A DNA stretch of 64,000 nt, from contig OX387606.1 in the NCBI GenBank assembly GCA_947568835.1, forward strand, positions 23,429,225 to 23,493,224. The letters are read 5' to 3'. How positions within the stretch are numbered: the stretch's first letter is position 1; each line of letters begins with the position of its first letter. Of the stretch, positions 1-11,500 are shown piece after piece. The translations under genes and the position numbers were made by a program. The notes under the pieces are model-generated. The model was not told the DNA's origin. It worked only from the letters and a program-made list of their open reading frames with translations, and did no database searches. Source of the DNA: Protonemura montana. Lineage: Eukaryota; Arthropoda; Insecta; Plecoptera; Nemouridae.

Positions 1-1196
1 CAACAAACCCCCATTCAGGCGAAATAATGGGAGTAATCTCTCAATCCCAATTACACGAGTACCGTTCCTGCTCGCTCTGTCTCTCTCTCTCTCTATGTCT
101 TTACGTGCCACCGGGTGAGAAGGGTTGTAATGCATATCGTTCTCTGTTTCCATTGTTTCTGCAGAAGGTTCTCGCTAATCTAATTGATTGATTATTCGCA
201 AACCAAGACGATAGTGTTTCGTTCTCTCTATAGAAACGGTTCGTGCGCCGCCCACGTTCCTCACCGGCGCTGCCGTCGCGCCTCGTGCAAACCATGGCTC
301 AGTCGCCAAGCGCTTTCGGAAACGCAGCAACAATTAAAAACTGCTTGTAAAACTTTCGGGCGCGTTTAACTCAGAAATAATCCTGTTAAAGGCCCGCTAA
401 CTCGAATGATGGCCGCCGTATAGGCTCGAGAGCCACGGGCATGCCGGCAGAAAACGTGCCACGGTATTCTATTATTCGCGTTTACGGGTGGTCGCTAGAT
501 GGGGAAATGAATGGATTCTGAAATAAATTACGTTAAGTGATAGTTTCCTGTTATAAACGAGATTATTTCGATCGTTAGCGTTTTGCCAGTGAATGTGGTG
601 GCAACATTCGAGGTCGCATGTCTGCCACTAGTTTCACCTCGTCCCATGCGCGGTGCAGGTATCGGACGAGCGAGGGTGCTGTTGGCGTGTCCACCGTTGC
701 ACTCCATGATTCATCGTAATGATGATAATTCTAATGAACAATGATGGAGCCTGCAGGGGGGGGGGAGGGGGCTTTAAATTGAGTTACTCGTTTGCTCGCT
801 GCTCATGTCGCTGGCAAAGAAGCCGCTGGAAGTTTGCGGACACGAAAGGGTATCCCAAAATGGCGTGTGCATGGTCGTCAAAATGCTCCGCTGTGCAGTC
901 GCACACGATTAGCATGGCGCGGATCCGTAATGATTTGCCTGTCAGTGTATAATGCCTTCATTGTGGGTCGAACCAGGTTTGAGCATGTTTGAAGCTTACT
1001 GTTAAACGTCCTGCTGAGCGGACGACCTGGAAACACGTGGTGCCGGTAGCTGAAGTCAGGTGGCGCTTGCGACTGCGATTCTAAATAAACCTAGATAATA
1101 ATTAAGAAATAACGACTCAAAATATCGATAAATATTTGTCGATTATTGAGGTGAGCGTAAAAGAAGATTCACTCAGTAACTCTTAAGACTCCAAAC
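1..1196. other. intergenic, no gene seen
   Basis: No reading frame here looks like a conserved protein. A short CT microsatellite lies near 75-95 and a G-rich tract near 756-770. The rest looks like ordinary non-repetitive DNA. Confidence 0.6.
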
Positions 1197-1208
1197 AGGA
1201 GCAACCAC

Positions 1209-1258
<50 letters not shown>

Positions 1259-1403
1259 GAACACTTTAACCGTCTCAAAAATGTATGTTATATATTTCTC
1301 TAATATTTCTCTATAATGACTCTATATTTCATAATAATAAAATACCCCGCGTATTGCAAGCGTTTGCAATTAAAATAAGATTTCATCAAAAGGAGCAACC
1401 ACT
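1197..1403 (-). mobile_element. Partial tRNA/TIR-family element with target-site duplication
   Basis: A 13-bp direct repeat, AGGAGCAACCACT, flanks the insert at 1197-1209 and 1391-1403 and looks like a target-site duplication. The insert starts with a (TTA)n run (about 1210-1256). It then shows the family's inverted-repeat motif (ACCGTCTCAAAAAT) and the outer flank motif TACCCCGCG..TTGCAAGCG, both shared with the fuller copy at 2207-2452. The tRNA-like centre is missing, so this is a decayed or internally deleted copy. Confidence 0.7.
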
Positions 1404-2206
1404 ATTTTCGTCAGGTGGTATTTCCAGCGAAGACAATCGACATTGGCGCTGTAACTCTTGACTAAACCTGTCAACTCAATAGCCCTTTTTTTACTTCTAA
1501 CGCAGATGACCGTTCGACTTTTCCCTCGCCGTCTAGTACCATTTAGTCCCGATTGATTTGCTGCGTCGTGCGCTGCCGGTAAATTTGCAGCCTTAACACA
1601 TTGCCGTCGTCGCCCGTGAAAGGGTTCGGGATTGCAAGGCGAGTTTCATTCGTGTGCAGTTCAAATTAAATTGGCACATCCGGATCCGGCTTCCGGTCCC
1701 CGTCGACGCCAGGCGCGGCGACATAAAAATACAGAAAAGCAGATACAGCGTGGACGCCTCTGTCCGGGCAGGAACTGAATCCAGTTGCCCGATAAAAGCT
1801 GCTACAAAAGCAAAAAATCATGATCCTCGCGTGTCTTTCATTCCAAACGGGCCATTGTTCAAACTGCGCTCAATTATACAAATGAAATGTACGTTGTAGA
1901 TTGCTGTAATTGCAAATCATCGAAAGAGTGCGCCGTCGGTCAGTAGCGCTGGCTTTATACGTTTAGCGAGAGTCCCAGCGCTCATTTTTAACCTTCTCCC
2001 GAGCAAAACGAGCCGGTAAAGCGTGATAATGGTAGCTACCACCAGATGGAGCTCGCGGCCGTCTATTAAAAAAAAAACCCAGAAGTTCAAAATATCAAAA
2101 AATGTGTATCAATCGTTGAAATATTTGAATCGATTTGAGCTAATCCTGACTCAAATGCAAATCAAATGCGTGATAGAAGGAAATGTTGTTTTTAGATGAA
2201 ATCTGA
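1404..2206. other. intergenic, no gene seen
   Basis: No convincing coding sequence. The short open frames lack recognisable motifs or splice context. Confidence 0.5.
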
Positions 2207-2452
2207 TTTAAATTGCAAACGCTTGCAATGCGCGGGGTATTTTATTATTATCAACACTATAACCGTCTCAAAAATTGATGACCAAACGGGGACTTGAACC
2301 CCGATCTCCACCTGTCGCAGGTGTTGCTCTAACCCATTGAGCTACCTGCGTCACTGACTTTTCGAGAGGATTTTAGTATATTTGATGAGAATGACGGATC
2401 TCCAAGAAGGATCTACAAGCCATCAATTTTTGAGACGGTTATAGTGTTGATA
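2207..2452 (-). mobile_element. tRNA-derived element with 32-bp terminal inverted repeats
   Basis: Arms at 2249-2280 and 2421-2452 are perfect 32/32 inverted repeats (TATCAACACTATAACC...). Between them, on the minus strand, is a tRNA-like segment of about 70 nt. It has an A-box-like AGCTCAATGGGTTAGAGC and a B-box GGGGTTCAAGTCCCC. The acceptor stem does not pair and position 33 of the anticodon loop is not T, so it is not a functional tRNA gene. Outside the left arm is the family flank TTGCAAACGCTTGCAATGCG. Related copies lie near 1.2, 31.0, 56.0 and 56.8 kb. SINEs do not normally have such inverted repeats, so the class is uncertain. Confidence 0.75.
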
Positions 2453-3895
2453 AAAATTAAAAAAATAAATGTTGTTTATTTCAATTTTAAGAAGATGGTG
2501 ACCCCATCTTGTTGCAACTGCAACTTTCGTCGGTGAAGTAGTTAATTAGCCGGTACATTAACATCAGCGCTGGTACTCTTACTAACTCTGAACCCAATGT
2601 CGCCAGATGCAACGCCGGCAGACCTTGGCGCTGCAAGACTGGGTCAGTCGCCGCCGCGTCATAACTCACTGCACGTGAGATCGCACCAACGCCTCCCCCG
2701 AGGGGTGGCACCGACACACTTCCGTGGAGATGTGTTGCATTATTTCTATGATTGAAAGAATCATTAATATAGCATTGTTGTCGTAATCATCCAACAATGA
2801 GCGCTGCAAACAAAAGCGATTGTTTGGGAGCATGAGAGTCTTTTGTGTCGCTTGCAGCCCCCGTGTAGGGAAGCGGTTCATTCAGTACCCATCATCTCTC
2901 CGGCGGCGGCGTCGACGGCGGCGTCGGCGGCGGCACCGCACTCGTCTTGCTCGTGAAGTAACGAATTGCCGTCCTTTATGCGCGTACAATGGCATGCAGG
3001 TGAGCTGTGCAAAGCGGCGCGTGCAAACCTAGTTACATGCTTCGGTATTATCATGTCGTCTTTACCAGCAACGGTGCAAGTCGCTGTGCACACGTCTGAA
3101 GGGACTGGAAATCTGTGTCGGTCCTCTGGGAACGGTTGGCTGAGAGTTTCAATGGTTGACCAACCGAAAGGAAAGTGGATTTTAAAGAAACTGTGTTGGA
3201 AAAACCGGGGTAGCAAGTTGATTCAAATAGTTACCATGAAAGTAAACAATATCAGTTTCTAGTCGGCATCTCTTTCATGCAAATCAAATAAAAACAGTAC
3301 TTACACCAAGGTTATTTAGTTCCAATTAGGTCACAAAACTCAAATATCGGGAAGCGTTTAAGTCATGGTTTTTTTTGGGCTTATCACGAAATTAGATACT
3401 TTAAAAACTCGGCTTCTTAATAATTTTCACCTTGAACAAGTAAGTGAAGGTACATTTCACCCAAAATCAGGCTCTGGTTTCGCTGGTACAATGCACAGCA
3501 GCCATAGATATCTCAGTGCACAACAGGACATAAATCTAGAAATTGTACAATGTATATGTATATTCTAAAATAAAGTGAAATCTACTGAAATATAGCGTAA
3601 ACTTTGGCAAGCACAATGCCTACAGGGGCTTTATTTAATTGAAATATAATTCCAAGTGCTCTGCTACGCCTGTGCAATCAAATTAAAATTACATCAAGTG
3701 TAGGGAGCGCAATTTTGTACTTTAGCACAACAACAATAACGTAATTGTATATCCGGTAGACAGTGGAGGCGGGGGATTGTTTCGTACCAACATGAAGAGG
3801 GTGGTGGGGGGGGGGGGGGGGGCGTCGTTTGCGATCGCGGTGGAGGCGCCGAGTGGACCAGGTTGACTCAAGTGGTTGACTGGCAGAGCTCTTTT
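2453..3895. other. intergenic with simple repeats
   Basis: A GGC/GTC triplet-rich tract lies at about 2897-2935 and a run of 17 G at 3806-3822. No gene is recognised. Confidence 0.5.
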
Positions 3896-3896
3896 T

Positions 3897-4247
3897 AATT
3901 TCCATGACAACCCTTGTTTCACCCACCCATTACTATTACATTGTGATGAACTGCCCGATGCCGGGCACGGGTTACTTGTTTTAAATTGCCATGACAACCC
4001 TTGTTTCACCCACCCATTACTATTACATTGTGATGAACTGCCCGATGCCGGGCACGGGTTACTTGTTTTAAATTGCCATGACAACCCTTGTTTCACCCAC
4101 CCATTACTATTACATTGTGATGAACTGCCCGATGCCGGGCACGGGTTACTTGTTTTAGATTGCCATGACAACCCTTGTTTCACCCACCCATTACTATTAC
4201 ATTGTGATGAACTGCCCGATGCCAGGCACCGGGTTACTTGTTTTTCA
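3897..4247. repeat. 87-bp minisatellite, 4 copies
   Basis: CATGACAACCCTTG recurs at 3903, 3990, 4077 and 4164, exactly 87 bp apart, with near-identical units. Because 87 is a multiple of 3, open frames persist on both strands. Those repetitive peptides are by-products, not evidence of a gene. Confidence 0.95.
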
Positions 4248-6861
4248 AAACTCTTTGGCACGTGATTTTCTCGGCACTCATCATTCGTTTGGAAATGTAT
4301 GACTCATAGATTACTTGTTCCCGGTCATAGCAATTTCATGAAATGTTTCTCATTTACAATCGTTGTAAATTGATCTTAATGGTAAAACATAAACACGCTA
4401 ATGTAAAAAGGGTGAAAACAGTTTTGTCAACGCCTTCACGTCCACCGACTCTTTCCAGGGGTGTTAAAAGTTAGAACAGAAGCAGATTGATGATATTTTG
4501 TAGCGACCGATGGGTGGGTGGTTGTCTGGTCTGGTGGAGGAGTGGGTGGTAGAGTGGGTGGGCCAGTGGTGGAAAATATCGTCAGTGGAAGCTACTACCT
4601 ACCAGTGCACAAGTGCTGGTGCAGCGCGGAGCGAGGGGGAGGAGGGGAAGCAGAGGGCGCTGTTAACTGGATCAATGTATGCCAATAGGTGGGTGGTCAA
4701 AAGTGTCCTATGATCGCTTTAAATGGTCGAGCAGGTCCTGTTTGGTCATGTGCAGGACGCGGCAAGCTTAGAAAACCATTCTCTGAAAAATGTGGGTTGT
4801 TTGAATGGGAACATATCCCAACTTTACTCAAAGCAATAATAAAGCATTCAAACTATTCTGCATACTTTGTTTAGCATAGCGTTCAAAAAACCAACCTCGT
4901 TATAACTTTTTTTTTAGCTTGTGCTCGAGTTGGATAAAGTAGTCAAGAGTCTGAGACTAATATAGACGGATAGATATTAATTGAATAAAATAAAATGCAA
5001 GAGATGGACGTATTTCATGTGACTGTCGGACATTACAGTTTTAATTTAAGTATCGTAAAGTCTCCGTGGCAGCCAATATCCAGGTGATTTGAAATCAGTG
5101 GCACCCAAGATGTTACCTGGAGTTGACAGGCCGTCCTTTCCAAGGGGTATACAAAGTTTCCGCGAGTGACCAGAGCACTGAGCCCTGACAAGCAAATAAA
5201 AGCCAAACTGTAGCCAAGTCGGGCATTGAAAATGAATGCTGCGTTGATTGGTGACTTGAACTTATGGTAAATAGGTCGGTCAAATCACGCAAATAATTCC
5301 TTGAGCTGGTTTGTTCGGGTCACACCCATCGTCGGCGTTGTCAGGATCCAGAGCCGTGTGGTGGGGTAAGGACGTGGGCATGATCACACATTTTCCTAGA
5401 TGGTAGATTTTTTAAAACAGTAAAAGCGTTATGGCTAAAGATATAGCCAGAGACCCAGCGCTAAAGTTGAGCTATCTAATGAGAAAGCGAGTCGGCAACA
5501 CGTGGTCACGGTAGATGCCACCCGAAGGCGTATTGCGATCGTCCTTTTTGACAAATCTCCTAACAAATTAAATAATAACGACACAAAATATCATTACCCA
5601 AATCTGGTAATTCCGCGTGTGGCCTATAACCTCGTTCAATAATTTGCAGTTTCTCTGCGTAGAACTTACGTGATGTACGTCTCACGACTCCATGTTGGTT
5701 TTCAAGTATATCGTCAGGTCACAAGCAAAGGTCACGCGGCAGTTTCATTCTCTTCTGTCACTCCATAAAACTGCACTGCAATTGCACGCACAAAAACACA
5801 CAAACCGACTTTACTAACGACTGGCCAAGCCACACAAATCTATGAAATACACTAACAAAACTACTTGCGTACAAACGTTGAGTACAAGGATTTTAAAGCA
5901 ACTTCGCTAGCATCGAGGCAAGCTCTAACTGGCAGGCGGCTAGCTATAGTAGTTGGCCAGGCTAGCTGAGAGCTCTGACTTGCTTCGCATTCATCATGTA
6001 TGTGTATACTCATATTTACGAGCCCGCCTACCCTCCGTTAGGTACACTAGAATTAATTTGAGTTAGCCACTTTCTGGAGTGCTTGTACCAACTTAGAAAA
6101 CATGATACCGTGATGCTACTGTTAACTATCTGATTTAAAAGCAACAAAATAATGTTTTGCTTTGGTTGAAACATTTAATGATTTCAGTAAAAATAAATAT
6201 CGAATGAAAAAATAATAAATTATAATCAACCAAAATTCAAATTATTATATTTTGGATTACTTTTAACTTTTACCAGGTTGGCATGCACCCAAGCTTGCAA
6301 ACCGCTCTTTGACAGCCATTGCTAGAATCCGCTAGTGTACGGTAGGTATTTAGCAGAAGTCATTACGACTTTTAGTTTTGTATTTAAGTTCTTCTTTTTC
6401 AATAGATTTAATTTCATGTAAAAACTGATCAATTCACAAAGAATTTAAATGCGTGATGTATTGTTCCTTCATAATTTCTTGGTTAATTTTCAAACTCCCG
6501 GTGAAGACTAGCTTTATTTTGCATTCTAAAGTTGGCAATATGTAGTCAAAGTTCACCAGGCTGTGGCAAGGTTAGACTAACACGACTGTAGCAAGAACAT
6601 AATTTTGCGATAGTAGCTGGGGCTACGATGCTGCGCGTTATATTTTATATTGGCTAAATTACTATTGGTTGTTTTCTGACTATTATAGTTATTATCGTTA
6701 TTTTCAAAGTGATTGACTAATAATCTCTGTAAATCCAAGCTCAAACCAAGGGTTAGGTTGACTTGATGCTTATGTTAATGCTAACTAAATGGATTCGAAT
6801 GTGCCTGCTCGTGACATAGCTCAGAATATACTCTTATCGTTCAACTGTGATTATTTGTTTC
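4248..6861. other. intergenic, no gene seen
   Basis: A G/T-rich stretch lies near 4500-4570. The 6.0-6.9 kb portion is AT-rich. No coding region or clear repeat was identified. Confidence 0.5.
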
Positions 6862-6894
6862 ATGACTTGAAATATTTAATAGCACCATATTAAT

Positions 6895-7604
6895 GTGGAG
6901 AAATGTAAAGTAGTAAGCTTTGGTAAAGGAAAGAAAGAAATTGAAAACAAATATGAAGTTCAAGAAGGAAGTCTCGAAGTTGTGAATAATTACAAGTACT
7001 TAGGAGTGGTTTTCAGCAATAATCTGGCATGGAAAGATCAAATCAAAAGAGTGACCAGAAGAGGCATAAGTACACTAAATTTTGTTATGAGGCAGTTAAG
7101 AGGAATGGGTAGTGCAGTAAAAGAAAAGGCATATTTTGCTTCGGTGAGACCAGGGACAGAATACGGTGCCTCGGTATGGGATCCCCATAAGAAATCAGAA
7201 GTCAAGGAATTGGAAAAGGTACAAAGACTGGCAGCAAGAAGAGTAACTGGAAGAATGAAAAAGACGAGATTGTTTGTAAAGGATAGTGGGGAAAGTGTAA
7301 GAATGTGGGAAAGACCTTCAATTATGATGAGAGAATTAGGATGGGTATCGCTAGTAGAAAGAAGAAAAATTGATAGATTATGCAATTTCTTTAGAACAAT
7401 GACAGGAAGCAGTGGATGGAAAGAGTTGAGGGAAAAGATAGAAATGGATGGAAACAAGTTTGGGTGTCGAAGACAAGCATGAAGATAAAGAGTATTAAGA
7501 AAGACACAGGAAAATATTCTTTTTTAAACAGAACGAGTAAAGATTGGAATGAATTGAAGAAATGTGCAATGGAAGGGACCGAAAATAACGTAAACATTTT
7601 TTAG
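6895..7604 (+). pseudogene. Non-LTR retrotransposon reverse transcriptase, C-terminal remnant
   Basis: The translated product resembles the segment after the catalytic core of a LINE-type reverse transcriptase. It has a KYLGVVFSNNLAW thumb-like motif, then YGASVWDP, then VQRLAARRVTG. The main frame runs 6895-7482. The usual ending (FLNRTSKDWNELKK) continues in another frame to 7604, so there is a frameshift around 7440-7480. The catalytic FADD region and all upstream domains are absent, as in a 5'-truncated insertion. An A/T-rich 3' tail follows to about 7735. No activity is expected. Confidence 0.8.
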
Positions 7605-7734
7605 AAGAAATTTGTTGGAATTAGTATTATAAAATAGTTTAAGTAAGTAGTTTAAGTTTTATTTTTCTGCCACCCGTATGTAACATGCAAATAGCAGTTT
7701 TTTTTTTCTAGGAAAAAAAATGAATAAATTAATT

Positions 7735-7790
7735 AATGAGTGCATTGGGGCCGTTGAGTGCATTGGGGCCGTTGAGTGCATTGCAACCTA
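7735..7790. repeat. 21-bp tandem repeat, about 2.5 copies
   Basis: TGAGTGCATTGGGGCCGT recurs in tandem just after the 3' tail of the reverse-transcriptase remnant. Confidence 0.85.
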
Positions 7791-8014
7791 TCCTTGAGAC
7801 CACGACGTAGAGTGATGTCACGTGAAAAAAAAGCGAACAAATTCGCTGCAAAAAAACTGAAAACTCGGTTTTTTTAAACAGCGAAGTTTGTGAACCTGCC
7901 AAACATTTTAGGAATAATATATAATAAAAATAGGTCGTGGGATAATTCGAGTGGGCATGCGCCGCACACCTGGCATACCCTGACTGCACGCCCCTGGTCA
8001 GGATCTCTGGTCCA

Positions 8015-8545
8015 AAGATATTTATAATTATTTGTTTGTGGTGTTTAACGACGCACTGTTTTGACATCTGGCCATGCTGCACTGGTCTAATGGCGTCGGT
8101 GAATGAGTGGATGATGATGAAGATGATGATGAACCTAACCTAGCCTAGAAGGGAAGAGAAGAAACCCGGTGTCGGCACGTAGCTTACTCCTGTTGAAGAG
8201 CACCAAGGGGACCACCGGCTAAACGTCCCTTCCAAAGGACGGTACAACTCAAACAGCAGGATTCCTCCACAAATCCATGCTGTCGAGAGGTTGATAAGCA
8301 AGGCGAGTGAATTTGCTGTACTAACTTTCATCCCTCCAACCTCTCTCCCGAACAGAACTGGTCATGTGTATGACGGTCACCCATCCAATACCTGACCTAG
8401 CGCAGTGTTGCTTAACTTTCATCCCTCCAACCTCTCACCCGAACAAAACTGGTCATGTGTATGACGGTCTCCCATCCAAAACCTGACTCAGCGCAGTGTT
8501 GCTTAACTTCGGTGATCTAACGAAAACCGGTATTTCAAACACGCA
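8015..8545 (-). mobile_element. 5S-rRNA-derived SINE, copy 1 (two 5S units)
   Basis: Read on the minus strand, the element starts with a 5S-rRNA-like head containing AAGTTAAGCAACACTGCGCT (box A region) and GGATGGGAGACC-type box C. A body follows (CGACAGCATGGATTTGTGGA, CCTTCGGAAGGGACG-like) and then a tail ending AAACACCACAAA with a GAT/CAT triplet run. Two head units are present. Other copies lie at about 16.0, 19.3, 27.6, 44.9, 47.7, 51.6 and 60.7 kb. Confidence 0.85.
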
Positions 8546-11500
8546 AACCTTTTGGTATATGATCCAAAGAAGCGTTGAAATTCTAAAGTGTTAATTAGTA
8601 TGACAAGTTGAGCATGACATTCTGGGATCTAATTCCATTTGGTTCGGGACTGGAATGCAATAGTGCACTCTGCACTGTGCATTCATTGTCACTATATTTG
8701 AATATTATTTCCTCTACTGGTTTGGTATTTAAAGAAGCAACGGTGGTAATGTTCACGAAGTTGGCGCTGCGGTGTTGGTGTTTCGGTTTAGTGCTTCTCC
8801 ACAAACGAATTAATTACGTCGCGATGACGTCGACTCGGCCGCTGCAAGTTGCAGCTAATGCACTTTAAATTGTGGCAAAGCATGCTCCGTTTAGCCCGCA
8901 GTTTGTCGAGGAGCGAGAGTCGAACACACGCCCCCGTCACATTGTTGCAGCCGTCGCCATTTCAGATTTTAATAACTACACGGAGGCAACTTTGCGCCCT
9001 TTCGAACGCTTGGCAGCAAGATTATGGAAATGTCGCGGAAGGAAAACTAAGTTGTGTATCTGAATGGGTAATTTCTTATTGCAAAAAAAGGTTGATAAAA
9101 GAAACTATGGTCTTGCCTTAAACAGAAAGGAGTCTTGCTAGGTCGGTCGGTCCTGCAGTCAAAGAGAATACATACACATAAAGAATAATATTGCATGCAT
9201 AAGAGAAAAGAAGTATAACCTCAAAGTTTTCATGGAGACAGACAACAAAAGTAAGATAACTCGGAATTGAAGAAAAATTTTCGGTTTTTTTTTGTTTCCC
9301 TCTAAGAAAATTCGATTTTCCAAAAGAGCGAATCTGCACCTAGGTATCCATGCGAGCGCCTGGGACTTTGCTTGGCAGAATACATTTTCACACGTCGTCC
9401 TGCCGTGTTTTCTTTCCGGCACTGGATGGCAGTGCTGCCAATTGTTTTGCAAGGACGCCGACGTGAAAAAGGTCGCCAAAGTTGAGACTTTATGGAAACC
9501 AAAATATTTGTCCTAGCACGAATGATTGTCACTGCCCGATGGCGCATTTCGAGCGGCAAAAAGAGCGGGAAATTATTGCAAATTGCAATGAACTTGAATT
9601 TGAACAGGTAATGCCGAGCCGCACGTGTTTTTTTTTTAGAAACCTGCACGTGCGATGCAAGTTCGGTGCAAAACCAATTAAAATATTCGTTTTAAAAAAA
9701 AATTTCAAATTAATTTCCCCACGAACCTGTAATGCGCTCGCTACTAACACAGATGGCCATGTCAAAAAACAACCGGCTGAAAATGTCCCGGACCCAGATC
9801 ACCGTGGTCGCCTCACCCAAAACAAGAGCCACTCGTTTTTTTTTTCAGGACAAATCTGTCGGGCCGTGTCCAGGACGATGCAAATCCTTGTCGCCGACGC
9901 GCTGACGAAAAGTGGAGCGACGTTTTATTCGCGTCTCCGGCCGTCACCACGACGGCGTCGGCCCAAGTGAAGGGTATTCCGACAATTAGGTCTGACAAGT
10001 TTTGTCACTGCTGTGCTGTGTTGTTTCCTTCCCGTCCCCGCCCCAACCGCCCAACGCCACTGCTCTTCGCTGGTGGTTAGCCTAATCCCTTGGTATGCCG
10101 TGGCGCGATAATCTAGAGCTGTATTCGTGCTCTCAACAGGGGTAATAAATATTCCACTTTGCACCGTGCATATAATGGTAGGCTCGAGCATGTCTCCGGC
10201 AAGTGTCAGCCGTCAGATGCGAAAACAAGGAATGTCGCTTGAAAATGCTAAAATATCGCGTCAGGCGCACGGCGATTTGTCAATAGCCGCCGCGTGGTAC
10301 TGTGTGTATTAAACATGGGGAGTGACAACAATGCCGCGAAAGCCTAATTGTGTTTGACGGCGAAACGGATGCAACGTCATCGCTGTCACATTATGAGAGT
10401 TTTCTGCGTAGCGAAGTTCCTGAACGGGGACGGGGTGTGGGGGCGTTTGTCTTGCTTGGCGTTGACCCATCACCGACAGACGCCGCCAGTAGATTGTCAA
10501 ACGAGTGACTGCAAGCACGCGAAACTTTCGCCCCGCTATCGAGTGTAATGCTACTTGTTTAAAGAGTAATTATTGGCACTTTATGGCAGACCGACAGCTA
10601 ATTAGCCTGCTCGTTAGGGCTCCTCGATCAGCGGCACAAAAAGAACATAGTGTTTCTACAGCCGAGCGTCTTCCTTTATAATCACAGCCCGTTGGTCGGA
10701 TCATCTCAACTTTGAAAGCTCTCGGTCGCTGTGTGTGTATAAAGCTAGAAAGTTTTCGGTAGCCAAACTATCGAGAAATGGGTGATGAAACAAAAACAAA
10801 CAAGCCTCGCGAGCGCGCGCGCACGGCTATACAAGAAGTTATCTGGTGTACATTAGCGCTGTATACGCTTTTCCTAGAACAAAAACATGCATTTGTTTTT
10901 TTGTTTCGTCCCCCGGCCCCTTTAGGCGCAAACTAGCTAGATTAAGGGGGGCTTTGAGTTTGCCAAGCGGGAGATGGACCAACTAAGTTCGGACAGCAGT
11001 TAGCGCTGTGCCGTCGGACGAAAGAATCGAGCCTCAGGGTCCAATTGTGGCCAACCCGGCGCCTCCACTGCAGCGCTTCGCCGGGCACCGCGATGTAATT
11101 CGCTTTGGTGCACGGCGTGATTAAAGTCTGAATCATTCTGCTAGCGTCGACTCGGGAGAAATCAAACGGGAGGCGGTGAAATATCTTTGATTATCATTTC
11201 CTTCGTGCGCTGAGCATCTGCGTTAACGTAATTAACTTTGATTCGCTGGAAATTGAGAGCGGTGAAACAGACTTTTGTGCGTGCTGCGCTGTCAGAGCGT
11301 GCTTCAGTATATATATTCGTGGTCGCTGCGATGACAGACGAGCTCCGCGTGCAGATATGTTTTCATTTATTTTAATAACAGCTACAATTGCTGTCTTCTC
11401 ATGGCTGCTATGAAAATAAACAAAATAATAGAAAATTTTGTAATAATACCTACCGTTGCTTGCAATTTATACTTATTAGTTTTAACGTTTGTAGCTCGCC

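Noticed and set aside
3722-4265. Long open frames on both strands over the 87-bp repeat
   Set aside because: The period is a multiple of 3, so frames stay open by construction; there is no conserved domain.
8140-8331. Recurrent 62-64 codon minus-strand frame (also at 16.1, 19.4, 45.0 and 48.6 kb)
   Set aside because: It is a fixed part of the 5S-derived SINE body; no known protein, and it varies freely between copies.
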